In this document: positions 7,283 to 13,812 of the stretch, one piece after another
Layout of the letters: the number at the start of each line of letters is the position of its first letter
Position numbering within the stretch: the stretch's first letter is position 1
DNA from: Lucifugimonas sp038150225
Lineage (GTDB): Bacteria; Chloroflexota; Dehalococcoidia; Lucifugimonadales; Lucifugimonadaceae
DNA length: 21,176 bases
NCBI GenBank assembly: GCA_038150225.1
Contig: JAYQWG010000032.1
Coordinates: forward strand, 1 to 21,176
Reading direction: 5' to 3'
The notes under the pieces: generated by a model
Told to the model about the DNA's origin: nothing
Seen by the model: only the letters and a program-made list of their open reading frames with translations
Databases searched by the model: none
Translations under genes and position numbers: made by a program

Positions 7283-7762
7283 TTAGCTGTTGGCTGCCTT
7301 CTGTACAGCTCGAACAATCTTGTCGTACCCAGTGCAGCGGCACAGGTTGCCTGCGAGCCAGTGTCGAATTCGACCCTCGCTCGGTGACGGCTCGTTGTCG
7401 AGCAGTCCCTTTGCAGCAACCAGGAATCCTGGTGTGCAAATTCCGCACTGGAGAGCAGCTTCTTCAAGGAATGCCTGCTGGAGTGGGTGCAAACCTTCTG
7501 GGGTTGCCATTCCTTCAACAGTGTTGATTTCCTTGCCGTTTGCCTCAGCGCCGAGTACGAGACATGAGTCAACGATTCGACCATCGAGGTTTACCGTGCA
7601 TGCACCACAGTTGCCGTCGAGACAACCTTCCTTGGTGCCGGTGAGTCCGATGAGTTCTCGGAGTGTGTCGAGAAGGCTCATGTACGGAGGTACGAGAATT
7701 TCGTGCTCCTGACCATTGATAGTGGTCTTGATATGAACCTTGCTCGGGGATGATGTAGTCAT
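7283..7762 (-). CDS. [2Fe-2S] subunit of a molybdenum hydroxylase (CoxS/XdhC-type small subunit)
   Basis: A 159-residue electron-transfer subunit with two clusters. The N-terminal ferredoxin-like domain has Cys47, Cys52, Cys55 and Cys67 (GCLDGNCGAC, then C at 67). The C-terminal helical domain has Cys106 and Cys109 (CGIC) and Cys141 and Cys143 (CRC). All eight ligands are present and the length is normal. It passes electrons from the molybdenum site in a large subunit to FAD in the medium subunit. The start is ATG 7762, with AAGGGG about ten bases upstream lying inside the end of the FAD-subunit gene. The four-base gap indicates tight co-translation. Confidence 0.96.
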   Translation of the reverse strand: MTTSSPSKVHIKTTINGQEHEILVPPYMSLLDTLRELIGLTGTKEGCLDGNCGACTVNLDGRIVDSCLVLGAEANGKEINTVEGMATPEGLHPLQQAFLEEAALQCGICTPGFLVAAKGLLDNEPSPSEGRIRHWLAGNLCRCTGYDKIVRAVQKAANS

Positions 7763-7766
7763 TGGT

Positions 7767-8636
7767 TTAGCCCCTTGCCCGCTCTACGGCCTGGTTGATC
7801 ATTCGAGCGGTCAGAACTTCGACGAGCTGCTTACGCTGCTCAACAGTTCCACGCATGTCGGTGATTGGAGTTGCAGCTTCCTTTGCAAGAGCTGCAGCTG
7901 CGGCGATCGACTCTTCGTTCACAGGCTTACCAGCGAGGCTGTCGCCAGCTGCCGAAGCGAGGATTGGAGTTGGCCCAACCGATGCCAGAGCAATTCGAGC
8001 GGACTCGAAGTTCTGACCGGACGAGTCGAGGCTTACCGAAACTCCGACAGCAGCAACTGCGATGTCCATTTCGTTTCGAGGAATAAATCGAGTGTAAGCA
8101 GCACCGAAATTGTCGCCTGGCTTCGGAACGGAAATGCTAACCAGCAGTTCGCCCTGACCAAGCACTGTGCGGCTCGGGCCCGTGCAGAAGTCCTCAACAG
8201 CAACTTCGCGAGTTCCGTTAGGACCGGCAACGTGCGCCACTGCGTTGTGAACGATCAGCGGGCAAATGCCGTCTGCTGATGGAGCTGCGTTGCACAGGTT
8301 TCCACCAAGTCCGGCTCGTGACTGTATCTGGATTCCGCCAATGATGGATGCACCGTCAACGATGCCAGGGTAGTCAGCAGCAATAGTGTCGTTTTCGTAA
8401 ACCTGGTAACTAGGGACTCCAGCACCAATGCTGAGTCCGTCGTTACCAACCTTCAAGTCCATAAGTTCTGGAATGTTCTTGATGTCAACGACTGCATCAA
8501 GCTCCCAGACGTTGGCTCGAGCTTTCACAAGCAGGTCGGTACCACCTGCGAGCGGTCGAGCTCGATCGCCGTGTTCGTTTAGCACAGCAACAGCTTGGTC
8601 AACCGTGCTAGGGGCAACGTATGCAAACGGGTGCAA
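7767..8636 (-). CDS. FAD-binding medium subunit of a molybdenum hydroxylase (CoxM-type)
   Basis: A 289-residue flavoprotein subunit that accepts electrons from the Fe-S subunit. FAD pyrophosphate-binding motifs are visible as AGGTDLL (30-36) and GGNLCNAAPSAD (111-122). The length fits the CoxM family. The start is TTG 8636: an excellent AAAGGAGA lies six bases upstream, the product opens with HPFAYVAPST as expected for the family, and no ATG is available. First gene of the operon FAD subunit, Fe-S subunit, L1, L2, moaD-like. A promoter and palindrome lie about 120-160 bases upstream. It is the only medium subunit in the window, so it must serve both large subunits unless another copy exists elsewhere. 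Confidence 0.95.
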   Translation of the reverse strand: MHPFAYVAPSTVDQAVAVLNEHGDRARPLAGGTDLLVKARANVWELDAVVDIKNIPELMDLKVGNDGLSIGAGVPSYQVYENDTIAADYPGIVDGASIIGGIQIQSRAGLGGNLCNAAPSADGICPLIVHNAVAHVAGPNGTREVAVEDFCTGPSRTVLGQGELLVSISVPKPGDNFGAAYTRFIPRNEMDIAVAAVGVSVSLDSSGQNFESARIALASVGPTPILASAAGDSLAGKPVNEESIAAAAALAKEAATPITDMRGTVEQRKQLVEVLTARMINQAVERARG

Positions 8637-8676
8637 GCGCCCTCTCCTTTCGCGTGATAGTTCGGAGTCCGAGTTT

Positions 8677-8696
8677 GTAATTCGGCTGTGAATTAC
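8677..8696. repeat. Hairpin in the hydroxylase operon leader
   Basis: GTAATTC (8677-8683) and GAATTAC (8690-8696) pair perfectly around GGCTGT. It would lie in the transcribed leader, about 40 bases before the TTG start. A second short dyad, TCGGA/TCCGA, lies at 8662-8672. Either could be a leader control element; no known riboswitch was recognised. Confidence 0.42.
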
Positions 8697-8754
8697 TGAT
8701 CGGAAACTCTTCTCCGGGCTGGCTTCTCGGGTCCTGTTGTCAGACCTCCCGATG

Positions 8755-8766
8755 TGAGCGCGCTCA
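8755..8766. promoter_or_regulatory. Candidate operator, 12-bp perfect palindrome
   Basis: TGAGCGCGCTCA is perfectly self-complementary and touches the -10 hexamer of the predicted operon promoter, covering the expected transcription start. This is a classic place for a repressor. The half-site TGAGCG resembles LacI-family half-sites (TGTGAGCG is seen here including two flanking bases), but the centre is two bases longer. No LacI gene is in the window. Confidence 0.5.
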
Positions 8767-8794
8767 TTATGCCCACACAGGTGGTCTCTCGCAA
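8766..8794 (-). promoter_or_regulatory. Promoter of the molybdenum hydroxylase operon
   Basis: On the minus strand TTGCGA (8794-8789, 4 of 6) and CATAAT (8771-8766, 5 of 6) are separated by exactly 17 bases. The expected start near 8758 leaves a leader of about 120 bases before the TTG of the FAD subunit. This is a sigma-70-type promoter predicted by eye. Confidence 0.5.
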
Positions 8795-8814
8795 CTCAAA
8801 AATGGCACTTAAAG

Positions 8815-8851
8815 CCAATAAGAGTGATATTGGAAGCCAGTTCGACTTCCA
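8815..8851 (-). terminator. Overlapping hairpins downstream of the MFS gene
   Basis: Just past the MFS stop codon, TGGAAG/CTTCCA (8831-8836 with 8846-8851) and CCAATA/TATTGG (8815-8820 with 8828-8833) form two stems that share bases 8831-8833 and so cannot both form. Neither has a proper T-run (TCTTATTGGCTTT follows), so termination would be weak. Confidence 0.3.
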
Positions 8852-8853
8852 CA

Positions 8854-10116
8854 TCAGGTCGATGTAGGTTCCGACATAGCTGACCGAGGGGTGGTTCCGA
8901 AGCCAAAGTTCCTCAGCAGGTTTTGACCAACCAGCAGTGTTGCTACAAGGGTCGCGGACGCACCGAATGTCATCGCGACCGGTGCGTCAAAACGCTGTGC
9001 GAGTGATCCCATCAAGAGCCCGCCAAGGGCAGATGCACCCCACGTGAGCTGATTGATACTCATCACCCGACCGCGAAATTCTTCGTCAACGAGAGTTTGG
9101 ACAACTGTTGTATTCATCGTCCCGAGCACAACTTTAAAGCCGCCCATAATTCCGGCGACCAGCAGTGCGATCTCGATCAAATCTGCTTGAGCAAAAGCAA
9201 ATTGAGTTAAGGCGACACCTACTCCTGCGACGACCAGATACAGGGCTGGTCGTACACGTTTGCCGATCAACGTGATGGCTGTCGTAGCTGTAAGCCCGCC
9301 AATTCCGGCACCAAGCAACAACTGTCCGTAAGTGTCGGTTCCGCCGAGGAATATTTCTTGAGCGAAAACCGGAAGTAATGTGTCGAATGACGATCCGAAC
9401 AGACCAAAAGTTATTCCGAGGGCGATGACCATCGCGATGGAGCGTTGCTCTTTCAGATATGTGAACCCTTCGATCAATCCACGCAAGGGACTGATTTTTG
9501 TCGACTTAACCTTGTGACCCTCGGGAGTCATCATCATCAAAGTGACGACGGTCAAGGCGTAGGTTGTTCCGATTATGTAGAACAGACCTTCAAGTCCCCA
9601 AGCCGAAACCAAGGGGTCGAATAGCATCGGACCCACGATTGCAGCAGTTCCAAAAACGATCGAGTAGAGAGAAATTGCACCAGCGAGGTGTTCTTTCGGA
9701 ACGATAGTTGCCACCATCGCTGAACGTGAAGGAATGTCGAACGCCAGAAGAGTTCCTGTGATGCTTGAGATCAACAGGACGTGCCATGGCTCGACGATTC
9801 CGCTCTGGATGAGCACGCCTGTACCGAAGGTGACAAACGCGAACATCAATCGTGTGAACCTGACGATTCTCAGTCGGTTGAATCGATCGGCGAGAACCCC
9901 GCCCCACATTGAGAAGATGAGAACTGGAGCGAGGTTTGCTGTTGCCACCAACCCGAGCATTACTTCGGAGTCAGTAAGGGTTCTCATCAGCCACAGACGA
10001 CCGTAGACCAGCGACCACATTCCGATGTTGGAGAATGCGGCTGCAATCCAGAAAAGGCGGTATTCCCGGAACTTGAACGCTGAGTAGCTAGTCCCGCTCA
10101 AAATACTCGTTTTCAA
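8854..10116 (-). CDS. MFS exporter-like membrane transporter
   Basis: A 420-residue polytopic inner-membrane protein with about twelve hydrophobic segments in two halves, linked by a basic cytoplasmic stretch (TPEGHKVKSTKIS) near the middle. The loop GGVLADRFNRLRIV after the second segment is the conserved MFS 'G..aDr..rr' motif. Its overall look is of the EntS/MFS_3 drug or siderophore exporter group; the substrate is unknown. TTG 10116 is the likely start but has only a distant purine-rich site, and a 13-codon open frame overlaps it (ATG AAA GAC... ending TGA within TTGA). It closes the run of minus-strand genes RAM, ACAD pair, HIT, MFS. The start is the least certain part. Confidence 0.85.
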   Translation of the reverse strand: MKTSILSGTSYSAFKFREYRLFWIAAAFSNIGMWSLVYGRLWLMRTLTDSEVMLGLVATANLAPVLIFSMWGGVLADRFNRLRIVRFTRLMFAFVTFGTGVLIQSGIVEPWHVLLISSITGTLLAFDIPSRSAMVATIVPKEHLAGAISLYSIVFGTAAIVGPMLFDPLVSAWGLEGLFYIIGTTYALTVVTLMMMTPEGHKVKSTKISPLRGLIEGFTYLKEQRSIAMVIALGITFGLFGSSFDTLLPVFAQEIFLGGTDTYGQLLLGAGIGGLTATTAITLIGKRVRPALYLVVAGVGVALTQFAFAQADLIEIALLVAGIMGGFKVVLGTMNTTVVQTLVDEEFRGRVMSINQLTWGASALGGLLMGSLAQRFDAPVAMTFGASATLVATLLVGQNLLRNFGFGTTPRSAMSEPTST

Positions 10117-10145
10117 ACGAGATGTTCCGCCTGATTGGGATTGGG

Positions 10146-10163
10146 GTCTTTCATGCGAAAGAC
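10146..10163. repeat. Tetraloop hairpin between the HIT and MFS genes
   Basis: GTCTTTC (10146-10152) and GAAAGAC (10157-10163) pair perfectly over a four-base loop, ten bases past the HIT stop and 30 before the MFS start. On the minus strand no T-run follows. It could be a weak processing or attenuation element. Confidence 0.45.
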
Positions 10164-10172
10164 TTTACACGT

Positions 10173-10538
10173 TTACATAGGCCCGAGGGGTTCACCGAGA
10201 GCATCGAGCTTGCTTCCACCAATCAGGTGGATATGCAAGTGGTCTACTATTTGACCCGCATCGACACCCTGATTGACCGCCATTCGGTATCCGTTGTCGT
10301 CGATACCGAGTTTTTTAGCGATACGAGCTCCTGCACGGAGCATGTGGCCAAGCAACTGTTCGTGTTGTTCAGTCGCGCCGGTCAGATAAGTAACGTGTTC
10401 GCGAGGAACGATCAACACGTGAACTTTCGCTACAGGATTAATGTCGTTGAACACATAAACCTGATCGTCTGAATAGACCTCGGTTGACGGTGATTCGCCA
10501 TGCACTATTTTGCAGAACAGGCAGTCGGGTTCACGCAT
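10173..10538 (-). CDS. HIT-family nucleotide hydrolase (HINT type)
   Basis: A 121-residue cytosolic histidine-triad protein. The triad HLHIHL occupies residues 100-105 with the nucleophile at the middle His102. Cys6 and Cys9 (CLFC) plus His49 and His100 form the zinc site typical of HINT proteins, which hydrolyse nucleoside phosphoramidates and aminoacyl-adenylates. The length is typical. The start is ATG 10538 with GGAAGAG nine bases upstream. It lies 47 bases after the second acyl-CoA dehydrogenase and probably shares its transcript, though HINT genes are housekeeping and scatter widely, so a functional link to acyl-CoA oxidation is not implied. Confidence 0.94.
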   Translation of the reverse strand: MREPDCLFCKIVHGESPSTEVYSDDQVYVFNDINPVAKVHVLIVPREHVTYLTGATEQHEQLLGHMLRAGARIAKKLGIDDNGYRMAVNQGVDAGQIVDHLHIHLIGGSKLDALGEPLGPM

Positions 10539-10585
10539 CTGGTTTCGCTCTTCCTCGGCAGTCCACCAAATTTTGTTGTCTCTCC

Positions 10586-11701
10586 TCAGAGGCCTAACAA
10601 TCTCGACAGATTGTGTTTATGGAACGTTGAATCTCCGTAGTCAGTTTTCCAGGCTATCGCCCGCCGAGTGAACAAGTGGAGGTCGTGTTCCCACGTAAAT
10701 CCAATTGCACCATGGTTTTGGTGAGCCTTCCAGCAGACTTCTGGAATTTTTTCGCTTGCTGCGATTTTCGCGCGGCTTACGTATTCAGCGGAATATGAGT
10801 CCTGTGAGGATGAAGATGCGGCCGCGTAAACAAGGTGATTTACCTGTTTCACCGTCGTTGCCATTTCTGCCAAATAATGTTGGATTGCCTGGAAAGTGCC
10901 GATTGGCTTTCCGAACTGTTCGCGCGATTGTGCGTACTCAGTAGTAACTTCGACGACTTTCCGTCCGAGTCCCGCTAATTGAGCGGACCTCGCGACAGCG
11001 CCTAAGCTAACAAGGTCGGACATCGCCGACTTTGCCGATTTTCCAGTGGCAACAACGTTAGATGAGGCGACCGCAACCTCGTTGAAAGTGAGGTTTGAGA
11101 TAGAAATACCAGCGGTTGATTTCAGCGCGGTTTTTGAAACTCCCTCGTTGTTCCAAATTGGAACGAGAATTACGGCTAGTTCATCATCGATGGTCGCTGA
11201 CACAAGTGCGTGTGTTGCCAGGTTCGCAAAATTTACGAAACGCTTTTCGCCTGTGAGTACGACGTCTGATCCAGTCGATGTACCTGCTACGAGAGGAGTC
11301 GAAAGATCCCAGGACGCATCTTTTTCGACAACTGCAGGTGTTATCAGGACTTCACCGATTGCGATTTGAGGGAGTAGTTCGGATTTAATCTCGTCGTCGG
11401 CGTATTTATCTAGAACGCTCGAAGTGATCGACGATTCTACGATTGGAATTGGAGTGAGTGCCGCACCTGCTTCCTCGACTAAAACGATCAGGTCCTCGAA
11501 ACTAAAACCAGTGCCGCCGAACACTTCGGGAACGGTAAATCCACTCCAACCCAGCGCAACAGCTTCGTCCCAGAGTTTTTTTGCGGCATCTTCATCACCA
11601 TCAGCAACATTTCGGACAATTTCTACACCCGCTGAAGTGGCAAAAAAATCTCTAGCCGTTGAACGAATCAACTCTTGCGTTTCTGAAAGTCCGAAGTCCA
11701 C
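10586..11701 (-). CDS. Acyl-CoA dehydrogenase family protein, probably the non-catalytic partner
   Basis: A 371-residue acyl-CoA dehydrogenase fold protein: N-terminal helices (LSETQELIRSTARDFF), middle domain, and C-terminal helices with SREQFGKPIGTFQAIQHYLAEM-like sequence. Several catalytic features are missing. The flavin/substrate loop 'SEP..GSD' reads VVEKDASWD, the helix-G Glu position falls in LGAVARSAQLAG with no Glu, and the medium-chain-type 'YEGT' position reads DYGDST. It sits 14 bases after a normal-looking dehydrogenase, as in the paired FadE enzymes of mycobacterial steroid side-chain oxidation, where two unlike subunits form an a2b2 enzyme. The start is GTG 11701 (protein begins MDFGLSETQ). 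A stand-alone enzyme with diverged motifs is the alternative. Confidence 0.88.
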   Translation of the reverse strand: MDFGLSETQELIRSTARDFFATSAGVEIVRNVADGDEDAAKKLWDEAVALGWSGFTVPEVFGGTGFSFEDLIVLVEEAGAALTPIPIVESSITSSVLDKYADDEIKSELLPQIAIGEVLITPAVVEKDASWDLSTPLVAGTSTGSDVVLTGEKRFVNFANLATHALVSATIDDELAVILVPIWNNEGVSKTALKSTAGISISNLTFNEVAVASSNVVATGKSAKSAMSDLVSLGAVARSAQLAGLGRKVVEVTTEYAQSREQFGKPIGTFQAIQHYLAEMATTVKQVNHLVYAAASSSSQDSYSAEYVSRAKIAASEKIPEVCWKAHQNHGAIGFTWEHDLHLFTRRAIAWKTDYGDSTFHKHNLSRLLGL

Positions 11702-11715
11702 GTTGTTTACTTCAC

Positions 11716-12891
11716 TTACTTACGAGGCAGCGCTAAACCGCGCTGAGCGATGATGTTTTTCTGGATTTCGGTGGTACCGGCGAGGATTGGACCTGACGTG
11801 TAAAAGAGCCTCATTTTGAGGAATCTGCCCTGTAGTTCTGAGTCTTCAGAGCCGGGTTCAAGGGAACCGTACATTCCTAGAAGTTCGAGACCGTAGTTGA
11901 GAACGGCGACATAGGCTTCGGTTGCTGAAAGTTTGCTCATTGATGCTTCAGCAATGGGGATGTCACCTCGACCCTGTCTCCAAGCAACGTCGTAGCACAT
12001 GAATCTGGCGGATTGAACTTCAGTGTCGAGTTCTGCAATTTGACTACGGACATCCGAGTACTGGCCTGAGAAATCTATCGGGCAGTCGTCGTTGGAAAGC
12101 CATTCAACAATTTCATTAAGTGCCCTTCGTGCCCAGCCTACGTAGTCAATTCCTGATCGTTCAAAATTGAGAACAGTCATACCCACGCGCCAACCATCAT
12201 TGAGTTCACCAACAAGGTTTTCTTTCGGAACTTTGACGTTGTCGAACACGACCTGGTTAAAGCTGTGACCACCTGCCATGTTGATAATCGGATTTACCTG
12301 CACTCCGGGTGCGTGCATGTCGGCGAGTATCAGGCTGATTCCCTTGTGAGGAGCTGCTTCAGGATCGGTTCTTACGAGCATGAACATCATGTCGGCGCGG
12401 TGAGCAAGTGTGGTCCAAACCTTCGTGCCATTAACGATGAAGGTGTCGCCGTCGGATACTGCCCGAGTTTGAAGTGATGCGAGATCTGAGCCCGAGTTTG
12501 GTTCCGAATAGCCCTGGCACCACTGGAACTCACCGTTCGCAATTGCAGGCAGGTATTTGGCCTTTTGTTCGTCGTTTCCGAACCGCATCAACGTTGGACC
12601 GATCATTCTTGTGCCAAACCGGTCGTGTCCAGGTGCGCGCCGATATGCCATTTCTTCGGCGAAGATGGTGTTCATTAGTGGAGACGCATCAGAGCCGCCG
12701 AACTCGGACGGCCAACTCATTACCAGCCATCTGTTATCTGCTAGGCCACGTCGAATGTCCTGATAAATCTGCCAGTGATCGTCACGTGATTCGTCTGGGG
12801 GGCCATGCCAGTCGGCAGGAAGGTTTTCGTCCAGGAAACGACTGAGATTGGAATGAAACTCAGATTCTTCGGCGGAATACTCAAACCGCAA
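11716..12891 (-). CDS. Acyl-CoA dehydrogenase, catalytic-type subunit
   Basis: A 391-residue FAD enzyme that introduces a double bond into an acyl-CoA. The FAD/substrate loop GYSEPNSGSD (127-136) and NGTKVWTT (154-161) are intact. Glu244 in LNFERSGID matches the helix-G catalytic Glu of the isovaleryl-CoA/long-chain type, while the alternative C-terminal position is Ala (LAGTTEIQ). QRGLALPR near the end is typical of actinobacterial-style FadE proteins. The start is TTG 12891: an in-frame TGA lies two codons upstream and the first residues MRFEYSAEE fit the family. It lies 38 bases after the RAM gene and 14 before its partner. The physiological substrate is unknown; bulky or branched acyl-CoAs are a guess from the pairing. 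Confidence 0.94.
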   Translation of the reverse strand: MRFEYSAEESEFHSNLSRFLDENLPADWHGPPDESRDDHWQIYQDIRRGLADNRWLVMSWPSEFGGSDASPLMNTIFAEEMAYRRAPGHDRFGTRMIGPTLMRFGNDEQKAKYLPAIANGEFQWCQGYSEPNSGSDLASLQTRAVSDGDTFIVNGTKVWTTLAHRADMMFMLVRTDPEAAPHKGISLILADMHAPGVQVNPIINMAGGHSFNQVVFDNVKVPKENLVGELNDGWRVGMTVLNFERSGIDYVGWARRALNEIVEWLSNDDCPIDFSGQYSDVRSQIAELDTEVQSARFMCYDVAWRQGRGDIPIAEASMSKLSATEAYVAVLNYGLELLGMYGSLEPGSEDSELQGRFLKMRLFYTSGPILAGTTEIQKNIIAQRGLALPRK

Positions 12892-12929
12892 TTTTCACGA
12901 TTCCCTGGGACGTTGAGTGTTTCGGAGTA

Positions 12930-13166
12930 TTAGCTGCGAACCGACAGACAAGTAACCGTCTTCACAATGCCTGGAATGCTGTGCATGCCATCGCTAATGA
13001 GATCCCCGATCGCCGGGAGATCGTCAGCTTCCGCGACGGCGATTATGTCGTACGGACCGGTGACCGTGTCTACCGCTGTCATAAGCGGCATGCTTTTCAG
13101 CGACTCGGATACTTCGTTGGTCTTACCAACAGCTGTTTCGACGAGGATATAAGCACGCGTTGCCAA
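12930..13166 (-). CDS. Stand-alone Lrp/AsnC ligand-binding (RAM) domain protein
   Basis: A 78-residue protein matching only the C-terminal effector-binding domain of Lrp/AsnC regulators, with the signature TGPYDIIAVAEADD at about 36-49 and IPGIVKTVTCL near the end. No DNA-binding helix-turn-helix is present. Such stand-alone RAM proteins oligomerise and bind small ligands such as amino acids; some modulate partner regulators. The start is TTG 13166 with GGAG seven bases upstream. It is the first gene after a good promoter, so it leads the unit with the acyl-CoA dehydrogenase pair, HIT and MFS genes. It may sense a metabolite of that pathway, but this is inferred from position only. Confidence 0.9.
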   Translation of the reverse strand: MATRAYILVETAVGKTNEVSESLKSMPLMTAVDTVTGPYDIIAVAEADDLPAIGDLISDGMHSIPGIVKTVTCLSVRS

Positions 13167-13180
13167 CTCACTTCTCCGTT

Positions 13181-13198
13181 ACTGATTGGCACTGATTG
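13181..13198. repeat. Tandem direct repeat at the RAM operon start site
   Basis: ACTGATTG occurs at 13181-13188 and 13191-13198, one helical turn (10 bases) apart, covering the expected transcription start and early leader. The spacing suits binding of two monomers on one DNA face. Confidence 0.4.
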
Positions 13199-13222
13199 CG
13201 GGAATCGTATGCTCTCGCAATC
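13194..13222. promoter_or_regulatory. Inverted repeat overlapping the RAM operon promoter
   Basis: GATTGCG (13194-13200) and CGCAATC (13216-13222) are perfect inverted arms separated by 15 bases, centred next to the -10 hexamer. The centre-to-centre spacing of about two helical turns suits a dimeric regulator. It overlaps the direct repeat at its left end. Confidence 0.45.
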
Positions 13223-13233
13223 GAAAATGTCAA
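13204..13233 (-). promoter_or_regulatory. Promoter of the RAM / acyl-CoA dehydrogenase unit
   Basis: On the minus strand a perfect TTGACA (13233-13228) is followed after 18 bases by TACGAT (13209-13204, 4 of 6). The start would fall near 13197, about 30 bases before the TTG start codon with its GGAG site. This is the best promoter match in the window. Confidence 0.6.
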
Positions 13234-13237
13234 AGCC

Positions 13238-13261
13238 CACCAACGTCTTTCAGACGTGGTG
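13238..13261 (-). terminator. Hairpin terminator after the XRE regulator gene
   Basis: ACGTCT (13243-13248) pairs with AGACGT (13252-13257) over a three-base loop, extended by CACC/GGTG with one bulged base. On the minus strand the stem ends 11 bases past the regulator stop and is followed by GGCTTTGACATTTT. The stem is strong but the T-run is broken. Confidence 0.5.
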
Positions 13262-13272
13262 AACTTACCGTT

Positions 13273-13746
13273 CTACATAGGAACTTCGCCGTGCCGGGCA
13301 GAACCGAAGGACCGTCCGTCAGTATTCACAGTGTTGTAAGTGCCGGTTCGTCGATCGGTTTGTGCGGCCCTGGCAGCTTCAAAGGTCAGTCGCGGTGCAG
13401 GGGTTGATTGCGTCTGCGTGACGGGGCCTGCGTCTGCAGTTCGCCTTGGAGTGAACTGAGTAGGAGCTGACTGTGAAGGAGAATCGAGTAACGGACTTAG
13501 ACCCGATCGTGATTCTTCAGTTTCTTCAAAAAATGGGAAGTTTGAGCTAACGGCGAGCAAGGTGAGAATCGTGACCGATGCACCACGTGGTGCGTACATA
13601 CCGGTCTCCCACTCGCTAATCGTTTGCTGGCGTATGCCGATTTCTTTTGAAAGCGCAGTTTGTGACAGGCCAAGGTGGGTGCGTAGAGCACGGATGTTGT
13701 CGGCTTGCCACTTGAAATCGGGTGGAGGTGCTTGTCTTGTCAACAT
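13273..13746 (-). CDS. XRE-family helix-turn-helix regulator with a disordered tail
   Basis: A 157-residue protein from ATG 13746. Residues about 16-65 form an HTH_3/Cro-type DNA-binding domain (IRALRTHLGLSQTALSKEIG, recognition helix RQQTISEWETG). Residues about 70-157 are rich in Ser, Thr, Pro, Gln and Arg with no hydrophobic core, so probably disordered. An in-frame TTG three codons upstream is possible but has no better ribosome site. It is separated from the RAM operon by a hairpin terminator and is a candidate to bind the dyad there; that is positional inference. No peptidase or sensor domain is visible. Cro-like regulators usually act as dimers. Confidence 0.86.
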   Translation of the reverse strand: MLTRQAPPPDFKWQADNIRALRTHLGLSQTALSKEIGIRQQTISEWETGMYAPRGASVTILTLLAVSSNFPFFEETEESRSGLSPLLDSPSQSAPTQFTPRRTADAGPVTQTQSTPAPRLTFEAARAAQTDRRTGTYNTVNTDGRSFGSARHGEVPM

Positions 13747-13781
13747 GACTAGCAAGCTACGCCCAATTAATTTCGCAGCCC

Positions 13782-13802
13782 AAGCGTTTTTTTTACACGC
13801 TT
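13782..13802. repeat. Inverted repeat between the M16 peptidase and the XRE regulator
   Basis: AAGCGT (13782-13787) and ACGCTT (13797-13802) pair perfectly around a nine-base loop containing a T-run (A-run on the minus strand). It is ten bases past the M16 stop. It may be a weak terminator or an autoregulatory site of the XRE gene; the minus-strand transcript lacks a T-run after the stem. Confidence 0.35.
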
Positions 13803-13812
13803 TTGCAAATTT

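Noticed and set aside
2663..7387. Many 60-140 codon plus-strand frames inside the large-subunit and Fe-S genes
   Set aside because: They are antisense shadows of strongly conserved coding sequence and show no recognisable protein features.
7212..7448. A 79-codon N-terminal extension of L1
   Set aside because: It overlaps the Fe-S subunit gene, does not resemble the family, and ATG 7211 has GGAG six bases upstream and aligns with the L2 start.
8637..8765. A molybdenum-cofactor riboswitch in the hydroxylase leader
   Set aside because: The leader has simple hairpins but I could not recognise the conserved core of the known Moco RNA motif.
13273..13755. TTG start three codons before the XRE regulator ATG
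   Set aside because: No better ribosome site, and the added residues are not part of the domain; ATG 13746 is preferred.
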